From JALYXI01 sp963795835 (lineage in GTDB: Bacteria; Acidobacteriota; Terriglobia; Bryobacterales; Bryobacteraceae), in the NCBI GenBank assembly GCA_963795835.1, contig CAWCJC010000003.1, forward strand, positions 124,001 to 188,000: a stretch of DNA of 64,000 nucleotides, written 5' to 3'. Shown in pieces: positions 8,872 through 17,859 of this stretch. A program made the translations under genes and the position numbers. The notes under the pieces were generated by a model. It was given only the letters and a program-made list of their open reading frames with translations. It was not told the origin of the DNA and searched no databases. Position 1 is the stretch's first letter. The number at the start of each line of letters is the position of its first letter.

Positions 8872-10378
8872 TGATGTTTCTCGCTCTCTTCCTGTTCTTA
8901 GCGGCTGCGGATGCGCCTCCGTCCGAGCTCCGGTTCGCGCTTCACAATGAGCCAAAAACGCTGAATCCGCTATTGGCGTCCGATACTTCGGCGGAAGCCA
9001 TCCGCTTCCTGACATCCGGTTTTCTGATCCGAATCAACCGTCTCACCCAGGAACCCGAACCGGATCTGGCATTATCGTGGCAGATCTCACCAGACAACCG
9101 TTCCGCCACGTTTCAGCTTCGGCCTGGCGCAATCACCCCCGCCGACGTTGTAAATACATTTGCTCAACTCGCTAATCCCACGCTGCACCCGCCGGCCCTG
9201 ACATGTTTAGCCCTGGAGGAATTCCGCCCAAAGGTCACAGTTCTTGGCCCAACCACGGTCAGAGTCACGCTGGGTGCTCCGGTTGCGGGGATCGAACGCC
9301 TCTTTGATCAACTCCCCATTGGGAAGGGCCCCTTCACCCTTGCTGCCAATCGGCCCGGAGTGGAAATTGTCCTGAAGCGAAACCCGAGTTACTGGAAGCC
9401 CGCGCTCATCAGCCAGATTCGGCTGCCCATCCAACAAAATCGCGACATTGAACTGAACCGCTTTCGGAATGGCGAATTAGATCTCATCAATACTGTTGAT
9501 CCCGAATCCTTCGACAAACTTGCCAAGGACCTGCCAGCCTCCGTTCACGATAACGGCCCTTCCACCAATGTCGACTTCTTCTGGTTCAATCTCACCTCAT
9601 CCCCAGTCACGCCCCAATATAAAAAAGATTGGTTCCAATCCACGGCCTTCCGCCAGGCAATTTCGTCCGCAATCAATCGGGACGACCTGTGCCGCCTGGT
9701 ATACCGTGGACATGCGCGCCCTGCCGTGGGCCCCTTTTCTCCCGCCAATAAGTTTTGGTTCGATTCCAAACTTCCCTTGCACCGCTTTGACCCCGCGGCA
9801 GCGTTGAAGTTACTTTTAGCCGCGGGGTTTCAGAAGCAGGGTGCGGTCTTGAAAGACAAGTCCGGCCACGAAGTGGAGTTCTCGGTCATCACAAATGCCG
9901 GAAACAAGGCCCGCGAACGAATGGCGGTTCTCATCCAGCAAGACCTTCAAGCGATCGGAATCAAGCTCAATATCGTGACCCTCGATACTCGTTCACTGAT
10001 CGGCCGCATCACCGATTCTTTCGATTACGAGGCCTGCATTTTTGGCTTGACCAACGTCGATTCGGACCCGAATCAACTCTTGAATGTGCTCCTCAGCTCT
10101 GGACCCCAGCACGGCTGGAATCCCGCTCAAAAGTCTCCTGCCACGCCGTGGGAAGCGCAGATGGATAAATTGCTCCATGCTCAGGAAGGCGCTTCGAGCC
10201 GGGCAAACGCAAAGAGCTGTTCGACCAGGTCCAGGAAATCATGCGGCGCGAGGAACCCTATATTTACCTGGTCAATCCGAATTCCCTCAGCGCGATTTCT
10301 CCCCGGGTAAAGGGCGTGAAACCCACGCCTTTCTTTCCGGAAACGTTCTGGAATATTGAAACGCTTTCGGTAAAATGA
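8871..10378 (+). CDS. Family 5 extracellular solute (peptide) binding protein, frameshifted near the 3' end
   Basis: An SBP family 5 protein of about 502 residues. It has a hydrophobic export signal (MMFLALFLFLAAADA), the early LRFALHNEPKTLNPLLASDTSAEAIRFL and FRQAISSAINRDDLCRLVYRGHARPA, and a C-terminal lobe. The frame breaks at about 10197-10200: after AQMDKLLHAQEGAS the natural continuation PGKRKELFDQVQEIMRREEPYIYLVNPN lies one frame over and runs to the TGA at 10376-10378. One base is missing. Read across the break, the stop overlaps the next ATG as ATGA, matching the packing of the rest of the operon. It delivers peptides to the adjacent permeases. Confidence 0.87.
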
Positions 10379-11166
10379 CGGATCCGAGTCTTGCCCCACT
10401 CCTCACAGCCGATCTCACTTCTTCTTACTCGGGTGTTCCGGTTCTGCAAGGAGTTCGTTTCGCAATCGCGCCGGGTGAAGTCTTAGGCCTGGTTGGAGAG
10501 AGCGGCTCGGGGAAGAGTACCGTCGCACTGTCCTTGTTGCGGCTTCTTGCGTTCCGGGGCGGCCGCCAAAATGGGTTCGTTTCGTTCAAAAACCGCGACC
10601 TGCTCCCCCTCCCGGAACGCGAACTCCGCTCCATCCGGGGCCGCGAAATTGGGTTCGTTCCGCAATCTCCCGCGGCCGCGCTCAATCCGCTGCTCAGGCT
10701 GCGCACACACCTTGAGGAAGCATGGCGCGCCCACTCTGCCACCAAAATGGCTTCGTTTCGCCAAATCCTCGAAAGCGTTAGTCTTCCCTCGGACGAACGT
10801 TTCCTTCGCAGCTTTCCCTCCCAAATCAGCGTCGGCCAGGGTCAGCGATTCCTCATCGCCATGAGCTTGCTCCACAATCCCGCGCTCCTCATCGCCGACG
10901 AACCCACCAGCGCCCTCGACCCCATCACTCAGACCGAAATCCTCGATCTCTTCCGAACGCTAAACCGGGAGAGGAACATCGCGATTCTCTACATCTCGCA
11001 CGATCTGCGCTCCGTGGCTTCCCTCTGCCATCGGGTTGCGATTCTGCTCAGCGGCCAGATTGTCGAAACCGGCCTGACGGAGCAAATCTTCCGCAACCCG
11101 CAACATCCATACACCCAACGCCTGGTCGCCGCAATCCCGCAATACCCCTGGGAAGTTGTAGCCTAA
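10375..11166 (+). CDS. Peptide ABC transporter ATP-binding protein (DppD/OppD-like)
   Basis: A 263-residue ATPase. Walker A is GESGSGKST near residue 40, the Q-loop is FVPQSPAAALNPLLRL, Walker B is LLIADEPTSALDP and the switch His is in ISHDLR. The C-terminal region includes IFRNPQHPYTQRLVAAIP, typical of oligopeptide ATPases. The signature helix reads SQISVGQGQRFLIAMSL where the family usually has a form of LSGGxxQR, so it deviates. Only one ATPase gene is present, whereas Dpp/Opp systems usually have two. It may therefore work as a homodimer or borrow a partner encoded elsewhere. Confidence 0.9.
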   Translation: MTDPSLAPLLTADLTSSYSGVPVLQGVRFAIAPGEVLGLVGESGSGKSTVALSLLRLLAFRGGRQNGFVSFKNRDLLPLPERELRSIRGREIGFVPQSPAAALNPLLRLRTHLEEAWRAHSATKMASFRQILESVSLPSDERFLRSFPSQISVGQGQRFLIAMSLLHNPALLIADEPTSALDPITQTEILDLFRTLNRERNIAILYISHDLRSVASLCHRVAILLSGQIVETGLTEQIFRNPQHPYTQRLVAAIPQYPWEVVA

Positions 11167-11171
11167 CGGAA

Positions 11172-12836
11172 ATGGTCTCTCGCCGCTCGCTCTTACAATT
11201 TGCCCCAACCTTAGCTCTAGCCCAGAATCGGCAAGGCTCTCCGCCGCCCGAAATCGTCACCAAAGAGATGCTCCGTCAGTCGCTCACCATGGCGGGTCTT
11301 GAGTTCACCGACGAACAGCTCGCGATGATGCTCCCGGAACTAAACCGGAACATCCCCGCGTATCAGGCCCTGCGCAAACGCGAGATTCCACTCGATACAG
11401 AGCCGGCCATCCACTTCCGGCCGAATCCGCCGCGCCTCCCGCCGATAGATGCTAAGCGTGCGTTCCGCCCCACGCGCCTGAAGACGCGACAGCATCGCCC
11501 CTCCAACCTGGAAGACCTGGCTTTCGCTCCTGTCACGGAACTCGCCCCGCTCGTTCGAACCAAGCAGGTGACTTCCGTCGAACTCACCACCCTGTACCTG
11601 GAGCGTCTGAAGCGCTTCAGCCCCAAACTCAACTGCGTCATTACGCTCACCGAAGCGCTCGCTCTAGAACAAGCCCATAAGGCCGATGAGGAGATTCGCC
11701 ACGGCCACTATCGCGGCCCGCTCCATGGCATACCCTATGGCGCGAAAGATCTGTTCAACACCAAGGGGATTCTCACAACCTGGGGCGCCGAGCCATTTCA
11801 AACCCAGGTACCCGATAACGACGCAACCGTGATCACCCGCCTGCGCGATGCGGGCGCCGTGCTCCTCGCGAAACTCTCCATGGGCGCGCTTGCACAGGGC
11901 GGACTCTGGTTTGGGGGAATGACGAAGAACCCCTGGAACACGGAACAGACCTCCAGCGGTTCGTCCGCCGGCTCTGCTTCCGCCACTTCCGCGGGCTTAG
12001 TGGGCTTTTCCATCGGTACCGAAACGCTCGGCTCCATCGTCAGCCCTTCTTCCCGCTGCGGGGTCACCGGCCTTCGCCCCACCTATGGCCGCATCAGCCG
12101 CGCGGGCGCTATGGGCCTCAGCTGGACCATGGACAAAGTCGGCCCTATCTGCCGCTCCGTTGAAGATTGCGCGCTCGTCCTTCATGCCGCTTACGGACCC
12201 GATGGCCAAGACTCCACCGTTCTCGATGTCCCACTTGCCTGGGATCCCGCCATGCCCCTCGCGAAACTGCGGGTTGGCGTCCTCCAGACCGAGTTCGATC
12301 GCCAGCAAGGTGAAACCAAAGCAGTTTATACCGCTGCCCTCGCAGCGCTCACCAAAGCCGGCGCCACGCTCAAGACCGTCGAGCTGCCGGACATGGGAGC
12401 CAACCCGCTCCGCATCATCCTCACTGCCGAGGCCGGAACAGCCTTCGACGACATCACCCGCGACAACCGCGTCGCCACTCTGAAAGGGCAATCCCCGAAC
12501 GACTGGCCGAATACATTCCGCGCCTCACGCACCATCCCCGCCGTTGAGTATCTGCGCGCCCAACGTGCCCGCACCCTGCTGATGGCTCAGATGGATAAGT
12601 TCATGGCCGATTGGGACGTGCTGGTCTCGCCTACCGGTTCCGCTACCCTGCTCATCACCAATCTCACAGGCCACCCGCAAGTGACCGTGCCATGCGGCTT
12701 CAACGCCGGCATTCCCGTTGGGCTGCTTTTTACCGGACCGCTTTATCAGGAGGGCATCCCTCTTCGCGCCGCGCTCGCCTTCGAACAATCGACCGACTGG
12801 CACAGGCAGCACCCGACCGTGAACTTGGTAACTTAA
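11172..12836 (+). CDS. Exported amidase (amidase-signature family)
   Basis: A 554-residue amidase-signature enzyme. The N-terminus MVSRRSLLQFAPTLALAQ has a twin-Arg and hydrophobic stretch, suggesting export (possibly Tat). The catalytic Lys sits in HGIPYGAKDLFNTKG. The cis-Ser lies in the Gly/Ser-rich segment around TSSGSSAGSASATSA, and the nucleophile Ser is near TETLGSIVSPSSRCGVTGLRPTYGR. The family hydrolyses carboxamides (amino-acid amides, peptide amides or others); the substrate is unknown. Being 5 bases after a peptide importer ATPase suggests it processes peptide-like compounds before or after uptake. Its TAA overlaps the next ATG by one base. Confidence 0.9.
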   Translation: MVSRRSLLQFAPTLALAQNRQGSPPPEIVTKEMLRQSLTMAGLEFTDEQLAMMLPELNRNIPAYQALRKREIPLDTEPAIHFRPNPPRLPPIDAKRAFRPTRLKTRQHRPSNLEDLAFAPVTELAPLVRTKQVTSVELTTLYLERLKRFSPKLNCVITLTEALALEQAHKADEEIRHGHYRGPLHGIPYGAKDLFNTKGILTTWGAEPFQTQVPDNDATVITRLRDAGAVLLAKLSMGALAQGGLWFGGMTKNPWNTEQTSSGSSAGSASATSAGLVGFSIGTETLGSIVSPSSRCGVTGLRPTYGRISRAGAMGLSWTMDKVGPICRSVEDCALVLHAAYGPDGQDSTVLDVPLAWDPAMPLAKLRVGVLQTEFDRQQGETKAVYTAALAALTKAGATLKTVELPDMGANPLRIILTAEAGTAFDDITRDNRVATLKGQSPNDWPNTFRASRTIPAVEYLRAQRARTLLMAQMDKFMADWDVLVSPTGSATLLITNLTGHPQVTVPCGFNAGIPVGLLFTGPLYQEGIPLRAALAFEQSTDWHRQHPTVNLVT

Positions 12837-14101
12837 TGCGTATGAGCCGGGCACTTCTCCTTACTGTTCTCCTCGCCACCTCAGCCGCCGCCCAGCAAGA
12901 CGGCTTCTACCTTCACGCAGGCGACCGCGTCGTTTTTTATGGCGACAGCATCACGGATCAGCGCCTCTACACCACCTTCACCGAAACTTTCGTGGTTACC
13001 CGGTTTCCCAAATTGCCCGTTTCCTTCGTCCATTCCGGCTGGGGCGGCGACCGCGTCACGGGAGGCGGCGGTGGGCCCATCGATGTCCGTCTCGAACGCG
13101 ACGTCATCCCGTATCGCCCCACCGTCGTTACCATCATGCTCGGCATGAACGATGGCGAATACAAGGCCTTCGAACAGCAGCGCTTCGAGAAGTTCTCGCT
13201 TGGCTACCAACATATTGTCGATAAACTCCAACACGATATTCCGGGCCTGCGGATCACCGTGATTGAGCCTTCCCCCTTTGACGACTACACGCACGCTCCG
13301 CGCTTTGAAGGCGGCTACAACCAAACCCTAAACCGCTATTCGCAATTCGTTCACAGCCTGGCCGATCGCAAAGGCGTCACCGATGCCAATCTGAACGCGC
13401 CCGTCGTGCAGGCGCTTCTTCACGCCCGCGCGGCCAATCTGGAACTCGCCCAGAAGCTGATTCCCGATAGCATCCATCCCGGTCCGGCCGGACACATGAT
13501 GATGGCGCAAGCTTTGCTCAAAGACTGGAACGCCCCCGCGCTGGTCTCCTCCGTCGAGATTGACGGCGCGGCCGGCAAACTGATCAAAGCCGAGAACACC
13601 ACTGTTGCGAACCTTGCCAAACAAGACAGTCTCACCTGGGAACAGCAAGACCAGTGCTTACCCTTTCCCATCGATTGGAACGATAAGAGCAAGCTGGTCC
13701 CGCTTGCCGTGGAGTCTTCAGGCCTGCTCGAGGCGCTCGATCGCGAAATGCTCACCGTGCGCGACCTCACCGCACCCCGCTATGCCGTGAAGATCGATGG
13801 GTTGCAAGCTGGTCAGTTCACAGCCGCTGAACTTTCGAGCGGCATCAACCTGGCTACCCTCGCGACTACGCCCATGATGAAGCAAGCCATGGCCGTTCAT
13901 GCCGCCACTCTCGAACGCGCCAACATTCATAACATTCGCTGGCGCACCATTCAGGTTCCCATGGCCTCTTACGACCTTGCCAGCAAACCCGCCGCTCTCA
14001 CGGCACTGGATAATCTCGACAACGATCTTATGATGCAACAGCGCAAACTGGCGCAGCCGAAGCCCCACCGTTTTGAAATCGTTCCGGTGGCTGAACGATG
14101 A
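12836..14101 (+). CDS. Secreted SGNH/GDSL-family hydrolase
   Basis: A protein of about 421 residues with a signal peptide (MRMSRALLLTVLLATSAAAQ). The SGNH blocks appear in order: FYGDSITD (nucleophile Ser), HSGWGGDRVTGGGGG (Gly), VTIMLGMNDG (Asn) and DSIHPGPAGH (Asp/His). These enzymes remove ester groups from carbohydrates or lipids. The C-terminal 200 residues are less conserved. The frame is open further upstream, but the ATG overlapping the amidase stop (TAATG) gives a proper signal peptide. The stop overlaps the next start as ATGA. Confidence 0.88.
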   Translation: MRMSRALLLTVLLATSAAAQQDGFYLHAGDRVVFYGDSITDQRLYTTFTETFVVTRFPKLPVSFVHSGWGGDRVTGGGGGPIDVRLERDVIPYRPTVVTIMLGMNDGEYKAFEQQRFEKFSLGYQHIVDKLQHDIPGLRITVIEPSPFDDYTHAPRFEGGYNQTLNRYSQFVHSLADRKGVTDANLNAPVVQALLHARAANLELAQKLIPDSIHPGPAGHMMMAQALLKDWNAPALVSSVEIDGAAGKLIKAENTTVANLAKQDSLTWEQQDQCLPFPIDWNDKSKLVPLAVESSGLLEALDREMLTVRDLTAPRYAVKIDGLQAGQFTAAELSSGINLATLATTPMMKQAMAVHAATLERANIHNIRWRTIQVPMASYDLASKPAALTALDNLDNDLMMQQRKLAQPKPHRFEIVPVAER

Positions 14102-14799
14102 ATCGCGAGTATCACAAGTGGTACTCCGGCCGCCTGAATCGTGACATGGAGCTGTTGGTTTTCGGCCATGCCGGTACACCCGTCCTGGTTTTCCCCACTT
14201 CCATGGGCACCTTCTTTGAATACGAAGGCCACGGTATGGTTGGCGCGATGTGGGACATCATTGAACGGGGCAGTATCCAACTGTTCTGCGTGGATTCAAT
14301 TGATGGCGAAAGCTGGTACAACCGCGGTGCGCACCCGGCCGACAAAATCGAGCGCCACATGCAATACGAAAGCTACATCCGTGAGGAGGTCCTGCCTTTC
14401 TTGCGCGATAAGAACTGGTCCCCGCGCATCGCTACCACGGGTGCCAGCTTCGGCGCCTACCACGCGATGAACTTCGCGCTCAAGAATCCGGACCTGATCT
14501 CGGCCTGTATTGCCATGAGCGGCGCCTTCGATATCCGCCAGTTCCTTCATGGCTTTTATAACGACAGCGCCTACTTCAACAACCCGGTCGATTTTGCCTC
14601 CGGTCTCCAGGATCCGCTGATCTGGAAGCGCCACTATATTCTTGCGGCCGGCGATTGGGACATCTGCCTGGGCGAAACACTCCGGCTCGATGGTGTCCTT
14701 GGCCAGCGGCAAATCCCGCACACTACCGACATCTGGGGCGGTCATCAGAAGCACGATTGGCCGCTCTGGCAGCAGATGGCGCGGAAGTATTTCGGCTAA
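14098..14799 (+). CDS. Esterase-D-like alpha/beta hydrolase
   Basis: A 233-residue cytoplasmic alpha/beta hydrolase of the putative esterase family: an N-terminal strand LVFGHAGTPVLVFPTSMG, the nucleophile elbow GASFGAYHAMNFALKNP (G-x-S-x-G), and a late His in WGGHQKHDWPLW. No signal peptide is visible, unlike its two upstream neighbours. It heads the amidoligase part of the operon and is translationally coupled (ATGA) to the SGNH hydrolase. It may release or proofread an ester or activated intermediate made by the following ligases. That role is inference from position only. Confidence 0.85.
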   Translation: MNREYHKWYSGRLNRDMELLVFGHAGTPVLVFPTSMGTFFEYEGHGMVGAMWDIIERGSIQLFCVDSIDGESWYNRGAHPADKIERHMQYESYIREEVLPFLRDKNWSPRIATTGASFGAYHAMNFALKNPDLISACIAMSGAFDIRQFLHGFYNDSAYFNNPVDFASGLQDPLIWKRHYILAAGDWDICLGETLRLDGVLGQRQIPHTTDIWGGHQKHDWPLWQQMARKYFG

Positions 14800-14817
14800 G
14801 TTACCATAGGGCGTACT

Positions 14818-15750
14818 ATGCGGAAAATCGGAATCATTTACGGCATGGAAAACACCTTCCCCGGTGCACTGGTGGACCGGATTAACTCCATGCAAGTGGC
14901 GGATGTAGTGGCCGAGCATATCCATATCGGCGGGATCGGCATGGCGCAGCCTTCGGGCTATCGCGTCATTATCGACCGCATCTCGCAGGACATCCCGTTT
15001 TACCGCGCATACCTCAAGAACTCCGTTCTGAACGGGACCATTGTTATCAATAACCCCTTCTGGTGGGGCGCGGACGATAAGTTCTTCAATTATTCTTTGG
15101 CCTCGCTGATCGGCGTCGCGGTTCCGAAGACCGTGATTCTTCCTCACCACAAGCACCCCGAAGGCACCACCAGCCAATCGATGCGCAACTTGATCTTCCC
15201 GCTCAACTGGGAAGAGATCTTCGCTTACATCGGCTTCCCTGCGTTTCTCAAACCCTATAGCGGCGGCGGTTGGAAAAGCGTTTACAAAGTCCACAACCCC
15301 GACGAACTTTTCGCCGCCTATAACGATTCAGGCGATCTCTGCATGACGCTCCAAACCAGCGTCGAGTTCACCGACTATTTCCGCTGCTACGTGGTCAATC
15401 AGCAGCATGTGCACGTCATGCAGTATGACCCGCGGCGCCCGCATGCCGAACGCTATGTGCACGATGCTCCGCCCATTGACCCCGCGATGCATGATCGCGT
15501 GGTGCGGGATTGCCTCACGCTCTGCCGCGCGCTGGGATATGACCTGAACACTGTCGAATTCGCGGTCCAGGACGGCATTCCGTATGCAATCGATTTTCTG
15601 AATCCGGCTCCCGATGCGGACTATAACTCAGTCGGCCCAGCTAACTTCGAATGGATCGTGAACGCTGTCGCCCAGATGGCGATCGAGAAAGCATTAAGCG
15701 ATGACAACCCGGCGCGGGAATTGCGCTGGGCCGCATTCCTCAAGGGGTAA
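14818..15750 (+). CDS. ATP-grasp domain ligase
   Basis: A 310-residue soluble protein with an ATP-grasp fold. It has an N-terminal domain starting MRKIGIIYGMENTFPGAL, the nucleotide-binding FPAFLKPYSGGGWKSVYKV (Lys and Gly loop near residue 145) and a metal-binding strand YAIDFLNPAPDADYNS near 260, with the Asp-x-x-Asn arrangement. ATP-grasp enzymes join a carboxylate to an amine or thiol through an acyl-phosphate; the substrate cannot be read from sequence. It sits 5 bases before a GCS2-type ligase, so two different ATP-dependent amide-forming folds are encoded side by side. Confidence 0.85.
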   Translation: MRKIGIIYGMENTFPGALVDRINSMQVADVVAEHIHIGGIGMAQPSGYRVIIDRISQDIPFYRAYLKNSVLNGTIVINNPFWWGADDKFFNYSLASLIGVAVPKTVILPHHKHPEGTTSQSMRNLIFPLNWEEIFAYIGFPAFLKPYSGGGWKSVYKVHNPDELFAAYNDSGDLCMTLQTSVEFTDYFRCYVVNQQHVHVMQYDPRRPHAERYVHDAPPIDPAMHDRVVRDCLTLCRALGYDLNTVEFAVQDGIPYAIDFLNPAPDADYNSVGPANFEWIVNAVAQMAIEKALSDDNPARELRWAAFLKG

Positions 15751-15755
15751 GCCCA

Positions 15756-16868
15756 TTGAAACCTACCTTCACCATCGGGATCGAAGAAGAGTACCAAACC
15801 ATCGACCCGGTGACGCGCGATCTGCGTTCCCACATCGAAGCCGAAATGGTTTCCAAAGGCCGCGTTCTGCTGCATGAGCGCGTGAAAGCGGAGATGCATC
15901 AGTCCGTCATCGAAGTCGGCACGCACGTTTGCGAGACCATCGCCGATGCGCGTAAGGATGTACGGGAAGTCCGCACCGGCATCATCCGCCTGGCTCGTGA
16001 AAACGGCCTGCGCGTGGCCGCGGCCGGTACCCATCCGTTTTCCGACTGGCGCAATCAGGAGATCTATCCGGACGAGCGCTATCACACCATCGTCGAAGAT
16101 CTGAAGATGGTGGCGCGCGCCAACCTGATCTTTGGGCTGCACGTCCACGTCGGTGTCGAAGACCGCGAAGTGATCATCCACCTGATGAACGCGGCGCGCT
16201 ATTTTGTTCCGCACATCCTGGCGCTCTCCACGAACTCGCCTTTTTGGCTGGGCATGGACACCGGCCTGAAGAGCTATCGCTGCAAGGTCTTCGACAAGTT
16301 CCCGCGTACCAACATTCCGGATTACTTCCCCAGTTGGGGCGAGTACGAATCGTTTGTCAACTTGTTAGTTCAGACCAATTGCATTGATAACGCGAAGAAG
16401 ATCTGGTGGGATATCCGCCCGCATCCCCACTTCCCCACGCTTGAGTTCCGCATCTGCGACGTGCCCATGCGCATGGATGAAACCCTCGCCATCGCCGCGC
16501 TGATTCAGGCCACGGTGGCGAAGCTCTATAAGCTTCATGCCTCGAATCAGGGCTTCCGGCTTTATCGCCGTCTGCTCATCATGGAGAATAAGTGGCGCGC
16601 GCTGCGCTATGGCCTCGATGGCAAGCTGATCGATTTCGGCAAGCGGACTGAAGTTCCCTTGCGCGAGCTGATGCTCGAATACCTGGATTTCGTTGACGAT
16701 GTCGTCGACGATTTAGGCTCCCGCAAAGAGCTGGAGTATATTCACACGATCATGGAGATGGGTTCGGGCGCCGATCGCCAGCTTCGCAAGTACAAAGAAT
16801 CCAACGGAGACCTGAAGCAAGTTGTCGATTACATTATTACCGAAACCGAGACCGGCATTGAGCTTTGA
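15756..16868 (+). CDS. Carboxylate-amine ligase, GCS2 (YbdK-type glutamate-cysteine ligase) family
   Basis: A 370-residue protein of the GCS2 family with a glutamine-synthetase-like fold. It has IGIEEEYQTIDPVTRDL at the N-terminus, GLHVHVGV near residue 130, and TLEFRICDVPMRMDETLAIAAL near 230. These carry the Glu/His/Arg metal and ATP residues. Characterised members make gamma-glutamyl amides such as gamma-Glu-Cys, but many of this family have unknown substrates. The start is TTG, supported by AAGGGG seven bases upstream. It ends inside the start region of the M29 peptidase gene. Confidence 0.9.
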   Translation: MKPTFTIGIEEEYQTIDPVTRDLRSHIEAEMVSKGRVLLHERVKAEMHQSVIEVGTHVCETIADARKDVREVRTGIIRLARENGLRVAAAGTHPFSDWRNQEIYPDERYHTIVEDLKMVARANLIFGLHVHVGVEDREVIIHLMNAARYFVPHILALSTNSPFWLGMDTGLKSYRCKVFDKFPRTNIPDYFPSWGEYESFVNLLVQTNCIDNAKKIWWDIRPHPHFPTLEFRICDVPMRMDETLAIAALIQATVAKLYKLHASNQGFRLYRRLLIMENKWRALRYGLDGKLIDFGKRTEVPLRELMLEYLDFVDDVVDDLGSRKELEYIHTIMEMGSGADRQLRKYKESNGDLKQVVDYIITETETGIEL

Positions 16869-17859
16869 TCCGGAGCTCACTCCCGGAGCACGCAATGCCG
16901 TCCGGGTGTGCCTGAATATTCAGCCGGACGAGAAAACCACGGTTATCACCGACGAAGCTTCGCGTGAAATTGCGGCCGCCCTTGAGGCGGAACTGGACGA
17001 CGCGGAGCTGGATTACAACCTGTTCGTCCTGGAGGAGCTCGCGCCGCGTCCACTCACCAACATGCCGCACCAGATCCTGGAAGACATGGAGTCGAGCCAG
17101 GTGAGCATCTTCGCGGTCCAGGCGCAGATGAACGAGTTAAAGACGCGCATGCAGATGACCGATGTCGTGAACCGCCGCGGCATTCGCCATGCCCACATGG
17201 TCAACATTACGGCGGAGATCATGAAAAAGGGCATGCGCGCCGATTTTCGGGAAGTGGATCGCATCAGCCAGGCAATCTGGGAGCTTGCGAGCTCCGCGAA
17301 AGTGATTCGCGCCACCACAGCCGCCGGCACCGACATTACTGCCACCATGAATCCCGCCTACAAGTGGATCAAGACCAGTGGCATCATCAGCACGAAGAAG
17401 TGGGGCAACCTGCCGGGCGGAGAAACGTTCACCACACCCGGCGAAGTGAACGGCACGTTCGTAATCGATGGCGTGGTGGGCGACTACCTGTGCGCCAAGT
17501 ACGGCTCTCTGCGTGAGAACCCCCTGACCATCGAAATCGCGCAGAACCGGCTGACCTCCGCGCATAGCTCAAACAAGGAGCTCGAAACCGAGTTCTGGCA
17601 GTACTGCCACACCGATGAGAATAGCGACCGTGTCGGCGAATTCGCGATCGGCACCAACACTGCGTGTAAAGATGTGATCGGCAATATTCTCCAGGACGAG
17701 AAAATTCCCGGGATCCACATTGCCTTCGGCAATCCCTATGGCGCGCATACCGGCGCCGATTGGTATTCCGCCACGCACATTGATGTCGTGGGCCGCAATT
17801 TCAATATCTGGATCGATGACCGGCAGATTATGAATTCGGGCCGCTTTCTGGTGAGTTGA
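16858..17859 (+). CDS. M29-family aminopeptidase (aminopeptidase T-like)
   Basis: A protein of about 333 residues resembling M29 leucyl aminopeptidases: an N-terminal ARNAVRVCLNIQPDEKTTVITDEASRE, a central GEVNGTFVIDGVVGDY, then VGEFAIGTNTACKDVIGNILQDEKIPGIHIAFG and the metal-binding SATHIDVV (His-x-Asp). These provide the Glu, His and Asp ligands of the two-metal site. It would trim N-terminal residues from short peptides. The start is uncertain: TTG at 16858 gives an 11-base overlap with the GCS2 gene, and a TTG at 16822 would extend it by 12 residues. The stop overlaps the next ATG (TGATG). Confidence 0.85.
   Translation: MSFDPELTPGARNAVRVCLNIQPDEKTTVITDEASREIAAALEAELDDAELDYNLFVLEELAPRPLTNMPHQILEDMESSQVSIFAVQAQMNELKTRMQMTDVVNRRGIRHAHMVNITAEIMKKGMRADFREVDRISQAIWELASSAKVIRATTAAGTDITATMNPAYKWIKTSGIISTKKWGNLPGGETFTTPGEVNGTFVIDGVVGDYLCAKYGSLRENPLTIEIAQNRLTSAHSSNKELETEFWQYCHTDENSDRVGEFAIGTNTACKDVIGNILQDEKIPGIHIAFGNPYGAHTGADWYSATHIDVVGRNFNIWIDDRQIMNSGRFLVS

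Noticed and set aside
10560..10770. Three similar stretches around TGGGTTCGTTTCG within the ABC ATPase gene
   Set aside because: They encode NGFVSFK, GFVPQ and MASFRQ. Their similarity is short and explained by codon choice and the conserved Q-loop; no repeat element is evident.
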